DNA of 64,000 nucleotides, from NCBI RefSeq assembly GCF_024679095.1, contig NC_066513.1, positions 7,362,023 through 7,426,022 on the forward strand. Direction: 5' to 3'. The stretch is from Eriocheir sinensis. Its lineage: Eukaryota > Arthropoda > Malacostraca > Decapoda > Varunidae. A program made the position numbers and the translations under genes. A model generated the notes under the pieces. The model saw only the letters and a program-made list of their open reading frames with translations, was not told where the DNA came from and made no database searches. The stretch's first letter is position 1. Each line of letters starts with the position of its first letter. Of this stretch, positions 58,386 through 64,000 are shown piece after piece.

Positions 58386-58760
58386 TACAGTACCCTCTCG
58401 AGTTTCGTGCTTGCTTCATTCCGAAGGTATGGCGCTAAACTCGAGGATCGCGAAACTCGAGGTATTGAAATCCATGTAAAAGCGCTTATTGATTCCGACC
58501 CGTGGAAAATAATAACTTTTTTCGACTTTACTCCCTTGTTATCACAATTTTTTTGACTTTGCTCCCTTGTTATCTCAAAATACGTACGTTGGTAATAGGC
58601 AACAAATGGGAAGTGAGAACAGGTTGTTTTTAAGCCGCAGTTGAAGGTGGCTGCTTTACAATTGGCTGGCAGTTCTGTGAATACACGCTTGGGATCCACG
58701 TGGTGTCGACTGCTAAAGTAAGGGCGGTTGCTTGCGGTCACCCGTGGGACAGTTGGACAA

Positions 58761-59690
58761 ACCTATATTTTTCTGGTAGTTTTCTGTGTGTTATGAAATA
58801 ATCTGCTAACTCTTTCTGTTAAAAATCATGAAATCACTAATATCATGATTGACTTTTCAATGCCTATTGAACATAAACCGCTGCTGCCACTGCAAAATAG
58901 CTCGCAGAGAGGTTCAACTTGCTTACTGTTTCCATATTTCCCTCACCGTTCACAAAGATCACAAGTGAACAGACTAGAACAAAACCAGGCAAATTAATAC
59001 TTTTAATGCTGTGTATTCCCACAGCACGCATGCGTGGTGGACAGCAGAATGACTAATTTCATCTGGGAGATATTTCTCGCAACACTGGCCAGTGTAGTGG
59101 ACCTTCTTCTTCTTTTGACCTGTAACACTTTGTATTGCTTCTTAGTTCCTCCTTCTCCACACTTTTATACTTCACAACATGCACTTAGGGCCGCTTTCAC
59201 AGTCATTTTGTTTGTTTTGATACAAACCTTCTGGTAGTTTTCTGTGTGTTATGGTATAATCTGCTAACTTTTTGTTATATATCATCAAATCACTAACATC
59301 ATGATTGACTTGTCAATGCCTATTGAACGTAAACTGCCTCCGCAATCGCAAAATAGCTTGCAGAGAGGTTCAACTTGCTTACTGCTTCCTTATTTCCTTC
59401 ACTGCTCACAAAGACCACAAGCGGACTAAAAAGAACAAATCCAGGCAAATTAACACTTTTAATGTTGTGTATTCCCACAGCACGCATGCGTGGTGGACAG
59501 CAGAATGGCTAATTTCAGCGGGAAGATATTTCTTGCAACACCGGCCAGTGTATAGTGGACCTTCTTCTTCTTCTTTTGACCTGTAGTGCTTTGAATTGCT
59601 TCTTAGTTCCTCCTTCTCCACACTTTTATACTTCACAACATGCACTTAGGGCTGCTTTCACAGTCATTTTGTTTGTATTAATCGTTGCCA
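58761..59690. repeat. 458-bp direct tandem duplication
   Basis: CTGGTAGTTTTCTGTGTGTT starts copies at 58773 and 59231. Matching continues through TTGACTTTTCAATGCCTATT and CACAGCACGCATGCGTGG to GGGCYGCTTTCACAGTCATT. The copies differ by scattered substitutions and small indels. Confidence 0.92.
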
Positions 59691-59941
59691 ATGGCGGCAA
59701 TCGCCGCTCTAGTATTTCCACGTGAAACTGGCTGATGGGTAGTGATGTGATGTGATGGTGTCGGCACCTCGTGGCGGTTGCAGGGTTAGCCTCGCCCCGC
59801 ACCTTACCACACACTCTCAACACCTGTCACTTTCTCTGCAGCCACCACTACCCCGTAGGCCTATTTCACGTGGGAAACTATAGCGTCGATCGCCGCCATT
59901 GGTAACGATCAAAACAAACAAAGTGACTGTGAAAGCGGCCC
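59649..59941. mobile_element. PIF/Harbinger-like MITE, 293 bp
   Basis: Ends GGGCTGCTTTCACAGTCATT (59649) and inverted GGGCCGCTTTCACAGTCACT (ending 59941), with TTA at 59646-59648 and 59942-59944. Inverted arms extend about 70 bp (CCAATGGCGGC). The first 37 bp also sit at the end of the first 458-bp copy (about 59189-59222). Confidence 0.9.
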
Positions 59942-60302
59942 TTAGTTACTTAACAGTGCGCACTTATACACTTCACCCTGAACCTAGGTGTTTTCTGTCC
60001 TTTTCTTTCCCTGATTTTGCTTTTCTATGCCCTTTTGCTATTTTCCACTGTTACTTTTCACCGTCGCTGCCATGCATTACAGGTCAAAAGAAGAAGAAGA
60101 AGAAGAGGAAAACATCACTGGGAGATCTACAAGTTTCATAGACTCGAGAAAAATGTTTTTTGGACTGTGGTTCCCCAGCATGGGGTGTTCTCTTATCTTG
60201 TTAATCAAGTAGTAAACAAAGCAGCTCTGCCAGTCCATTTTACGAGTCTCTTGGTGGGCCATCTTCCACTGCTCCTCACTCCTCAGCCACTGCCGTCGTC
60301 TG

Positions 60303-60480
60303 TTTGTTTACATACAGCCGTTCGGTACCCACGTACCCATGCTCATACTCACAACTGTTTTCCATTCATAAGGACAACCAACAACTCAATCCCGGTAGGG
60401 CATACGGGCAACCGCAGTTGCCTATAGCCCCAATGGTTGGACACCGCCTTTTAAGGCAGCACGCATGACGCCAACGATAG
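60303..60480 (+). repeat. Dispersed repeat (family F), copy 1
   Basis: It shares ACATACAGCC, GGTACCCACGTACCCATGCT, CAACTGTTTTCCATTC, GGGCATACGGG and GCCCCAATGGTTGG with 63818-64000, in the same orientation. Confidence 0.8.
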
Positions 60481-60622
60481 GTAGACATGACCCGTAAATG
60501 TCAAAGCAACGCGAAACTCAAGGCGGTAATGCGCGAAACTTGTGATTGTAAGAATTTAGGACTAAGCGCTAAACTCGAGGATCGCGAAACTCGGATAGCG
60601 TGAAGCTCGAGAGGGTACTGTA

Positions 60623-62832
60623 GTTTCATTTTTACTAGTGACACGAATATGTGACTGTTTTTCACAATAGAATTTCACTCAAACAAGTGAATCAGACACC
60701 ACAGAAATATTATCAATGTGTGTATGAATGAATACAAAGATAAGTGTAACGTACCTGCCGGCATACCAACACCGCAGAAGCCAGTTAAAAGACAACTGGG
60801 AAAATTGGGAATAATCCCTTGTACATGGCCATGGTTATGTCCCGGATCCAGTTTCTCCTCAGCCGAAACAATACCCGTAGAGGTTAATATGTCATAAGTA
60901 GATAAGGGAAGAGAGCGAGAAATACGAACCACAGCTTGGGTTGGCACCCCTGATATAAATCCAGCCGGATCCATATATTTTTATATATATTTTTATGTTA
61001 GGACTTAGAAATTAAGGGAAAATTAAGTTTAGAATTAACATACAAAAAGACAACCTCAGGAAGGCAGAGGAAGGCTAGATTAATGTACCAAGCTGAAAGG
61101 CGAGAAGGAAAAGTGTTGGAACCTTGAGGTGGCCACGTCAGGGGAAAGGTCACGAGGCAACCGCTCGGCCTGGCGAGATTCATTCGGGACTTAACCTTCC
61201 ATGGCACAGGCAAGCTCACCGCTCGCTAGAGTCCTGAGTGTCTGGGAGTGAGAGATAGCCCTAGCCGGCGTTCATTAGTGATTCATTCGGGACTTAACCT
61301 TCCACGGCACAGGTGAGGGCGCGAGACAGCTGAAGGCCGGTGTCCAGGGGCTAGGCAAGGCGAGTGGCCCGCCATCTTGAAGCTGCCCCCATTGAGAGTC
61401 GGGAATGGACCCAGACGCCAGTGGTGAACAAGGGTCATGCCCTCAATCATGAGTGCCTGAACTGAGCCAAGGTAAGGGCGAGCCAGTCCAGTCCCTGCCG
61501 CCCCCGAGATCAGCAGGCTGGTGATGGGAGTAGAAACGGCTCCGAAACCACCCCTTTAGGCACGGCACAGCAGCATATAGTGTAGCTCTCAGGCCTCCAC
61601 CAAGCCAAGGAAATTGTGTAAAACGGGTAAGGGGCACCCGCTTTGTGGACGAGGGCCTAACAGTCACCTCACCCCCCCTTTAGCTGTAACAGTCTGATCT
61701 TTCTCTCATATTTACTCTTCTCTTCCTATTTTTGTCATGAGTGTTTTTTTGTGTGTGTGTGCACGCCGGTGCAGGAAGTTGAAATCGGAGTGTCTAGCCA
61801 ATCGGGCGGTAGCCCTGTGATATATCCCGACATGTGTTCATCTATCTCGTGTGTAGCATTTATCGATAAGAATGTTAGGGATTAGAAGAAAGGTTTTCAC
61901 GTTTGTAAACAAAACATGCTACACTTCCTTCGTCTAGTGAGGATATGGTTAGAACCAGAGACCCATAGACGACTTTTTCTGGAAGAGGCTTACGCCTGTG
62001 ACTCCAGCTCCATAGCCTCAGTCATACTATTAGGTAGGGTTTTCTTTTTTTGCTGGATATTTTGAACTGTGTATTTAAATGCAATTTTGTATTAACCAAA
62101 ACATGCTATACGCCCTTCGGGAGTGAGGATTATTGTTAGGGGGAAGGGAACTGGGGAAGCAAATCAATAAATTGTCTTCTGCCTATGTCCTGTATTAATG
62201 CATACAGCCTTCCTAGCCTATGGTGCAGTCTCACAATCTCCCCCACCACGACCTCCGAAGGTAACCACGACCCCACACTACCAAACTTGGGACTGAGGAT
62301 ACCATCTACCTCAAGGAACAACCCATAGTAAGCTGGGGAGCAGCAGACACTATCTACCAGGTGGGACAGTTGTTAAAGTCAAGTGTTGCCAGGCCTGCGA
62401 GGGCAGGGAGAGTCTGGGGACTAAACAGTTAGTTTAGTTCCGCCCCACCTGGTTCATAGAACTGCCATTCCTCACTTACAGGCTTTGGAGGTTGTGCCAT
62501 ATTACAACCTCCTGGTGGCAGCTTACAGAGAGGGAACAGCAGGGAATCGAACCCAGCCGTACACTCTCTGTGAGGTTGAGGAATCTTAGCGTCACTATTT
62601 TTCCTCTTCCTCCCCCTTTTTTTATTTTTCAACCTGTGATGGCCAGGGGTCGAACCCGGGGCTGTTATATAAGCACATACTTTGATATAACTCTAGGGTG
62701 TCTCGTGGATCATTAGTAAATAAAAACAAAATATCTGGATAGGCTACTCTTTAGCCCGTTACCGGCTATGGCTGCCAAAAAACTCCCTCCACCAAGTTTG
62801 TACCCCCCCATTTGGTGATTGTTAGGTGCGCC
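60623..62832 (-). mobile_element. Family E MITE, copy 3, truncated and split
   Basis: 60623-60744 and 62670-62832 match 31930-32212 of copy 1, ending AGGTGCGCC with TA at 62833-62834. The other terminus is missing. A probable solo LTR splits it. Confidence 0.8.
60745..62669. mobile_element. Probable solo LTR or other TSD-flanked insertion, 1.9 kb
   Basis: Begins TGTAACGTACC and ends GGGGCTGTTATA. It is flanked by TAAG (60741-60744 and 62670-62673) inside family E, whose sequence is continuous across. No long open frame. A region near 62550-62560 reads GGGAATCGAACCC, and the end holds GGGGTCGAACCCGGGGC; both are B-box-like in reverse and may be SINE relics. The 3' CA is degenerate (TA). Confidence 0.5.
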
Positions 62833-62834
62833 TA

Positions 62835-63812
62835 TTGTGCAGGGGAAAAGAACTGGAGGAGACGACTCAGAACGCCCAACCTCGGGGAAGCTGATTTGGT
62901 AAGAAAAGAGATGTGAAGTTTCCAGTTCAGGTTTTGGGTTAAGGATTGACCGAGGATGTTTAGTGTTGAAGAAGGCGACAGCTGGATGTTGTTGAAGAAT
63001 AGGGGATAGGTGTTTGGAAGATTGTGTCAAGTTGATAGGTGGAGAAATTCAATTTTTGTGGTATTGAAGGACACCAGGTTCCTTCTGCCCCAATCGGAAA
63101 AAAACAGCAAGGTCAGAGTTAAGCGTTCTGCAGCCTCCAGCCAGGAGTCTTGTAATTCCTGTTGTGAGGGTCGTCTGTTGAAAGAAGTCGAAAAATGCAA
63201 AATAGAGTTATCGGCGTATGAGTAGATAGGAGAGTTTGTTGTAGAAAGAAGATCATTGATGAATATCAGGAAGAGAGTGGGAGACAGGACAGAGCCCCAC
63301 AGAAAACCACTGTTGATAGGTTTAGGGGAAGAACAGTGACCGTCTACCACAGCATAGAACGGCCAGAAAGGAAACTGGAGATGAAGGTACAAAGAGAAGG
63401 ATAGAATCCCTATGAGCGCAGTTTAGAAAGCAAAAAGTTGTGCCAGACTCTATCGAAAGCTTTCAATATGTCTAGCGTAACTGGGACAGTCTCACCGAAA
63501 CGGCTAAGAGAGGATGACCAAGAGTCAATTAAGAGAGTAAGAAGATCACCAGTAGAACGCCCCTTATGGAACCCATACTGGCGATCAGATAGAAGGTCAG
63601 AAGTGGATAGATGCTTATTAATCTTCCGCTTAAGGATCGATTCAAAAGCTTTAGAAAGACAGGAAAGTAAAGTTATAGGACGGTAGTTTGAGGGATTGGA
63701 GTGGTCACCCTTCTTAGGTAGAGGCTGTATGTAGGCGTACTTCCAGCTGGAAGAAAAGGTAGATGTTGACAGGCAGAGACGAAAGAGTTTGACCAGGCAG
63801 GGTGTCAGCCGG
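62835..63812 (-). mobile_element. Jockey-type LINE (family L3), RT fragment
   Basis: Minus-strand frames: 63865-63410 (WKYAYIQPLPKKGDHSNPSN, YRPITLLSCLSKAFES, DILKAFDRVWH) and 63392-63027 (IYSYADNSILHFST, where the usual YADD reads YADN). The catalytic Asp change and a frameshift make it inactive. The right border falls at nearly the same coding position as the L3 copy at 6212. Confidence 0.85.
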
Positions 63813-63817
63813 GTGTT

Positions 63818-64000
63818 TGTATACATACAGCCATGCGGTACCCAGGTACCCATGCTCGTACCCACAACCGTTTTCCATTCGTACCGAGAACTGACAACTC
63901 ACTCCTGGCATACGGCATACGGGTAGCCGGGGTTGCCCATAGCCCCAATGGTTGGATGAAAACGGGCAGTGTTACACCGCCTTTTTAAGGCAGTGTGCAT
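63818..64000 (+). repeat. Dispersed repeat (family F), copy 2, cut by the window end
   Basis: It follows the L3 fragment directly and matches 60303-60480, with GGTACCCAGGTACCCATGCT and GCCCCAATGGTTGG. It runs to the edge. Confidence 0.8.

Larger units (their letters stand above)
58388..60620. mobile_element. Tc1/mariner-pogo-like element, non-autonomous, 2.2 kb
   Basis: Ends CAGTACCCTCTCGAGTTTCG (58388) and inverted CAGTACCCTCTCGAGCTTCA (ending 60620), with TA at 58386-58387 and 60621-60622. CTAAACTCGAGGATCGCGAA occurs near both ends in the same orientation (about 58435 and 60571). There is no transposase. The left flank is a LINE and the right flank is family E DNA, so a rearrangement followed insertion or the flanks were already joined. 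Confidence 0.85.

Overview
This window looks like repeat-dominated intergenic and intronic DNA from an arthropod nuclear genome, most likely a decapod crustacean (a crab is my best guess). The grounds are long AC/AG/TA/CTA microsatellites, many small tRNA-derived SINEs, CR1/Jockey-type LINE relics, dense hAT, PIF/Harbinger and Tc1-mariner-pogo elements, and the spliced exons of one animal gene, alanine aminotransferase (ALT). There is no prokaryotic gene organisation. The taxon is inferred; I could not run a search.

Host genes. Three phase-0 ALT exons lie on the + strand: 35588-35677, 47948-48187 and 48652-48765 (30, 80 and 38 codons). They are separated by a 12.3 kb intron full of transposons and a 464 bp intron full of CAC-type repeats. 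The first exon and the exons carrying the PLP-binding lysine are not visible here, so the gene runs out of the window or has further very long introns. One exon of an unrecognised gene is likely at 2034-2236 (+). A HARBI1-like exon lies at 44288-44439 (-).

Layout. 0.2-1.6 kb: a Harbinger-like foldback element with TTA target duplications. 2.3-7.7 kb: a 22-bp minisatellite array split by two LINEs in the same orientation. 7.8-20.7 kb: a multi-level nest bounded by matching inverted ends and TTA duplications. It contains a pogo-type element with a broken transposase, a SINE, a repeat split by a CR1 LINE, and a complete hAT element (16819-20709) with perfect 8-bp target duplications and an uninterrupted 622-codon transposase. 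20.9-27.4 kb: CR1 and Jockey-type LINEs split by a hAT MITE, a Tigger-derived element, a probable solo LTR and a near-perfect palindromic MITE. 28-35.5 kb: more MITEs, four same-strand copies of a 200-bp repeat, and SINEs. 35.6-48.8 kb: the ALT exons and introns. 49-64 kb: LINE relics, a decayed hAT element inserted in a LINE with its target duplication preserved, a 2.2 kb mariner-like element carrying an internal 458-bp duplication and a small MITE, and a second probable solo LTR.

How the parts interact. Target-site duplications let many insertions be ordered relative to one another. Two copies of one SINE family end in the same sequence as the 3' end of the AC-tailed LINE family, which suggests that this LINE mobilised the SINE. 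Most LINE coding regions are frameshifted. The hAT transposase at 18387-20255 is the only mobile-element gene that looks intact.
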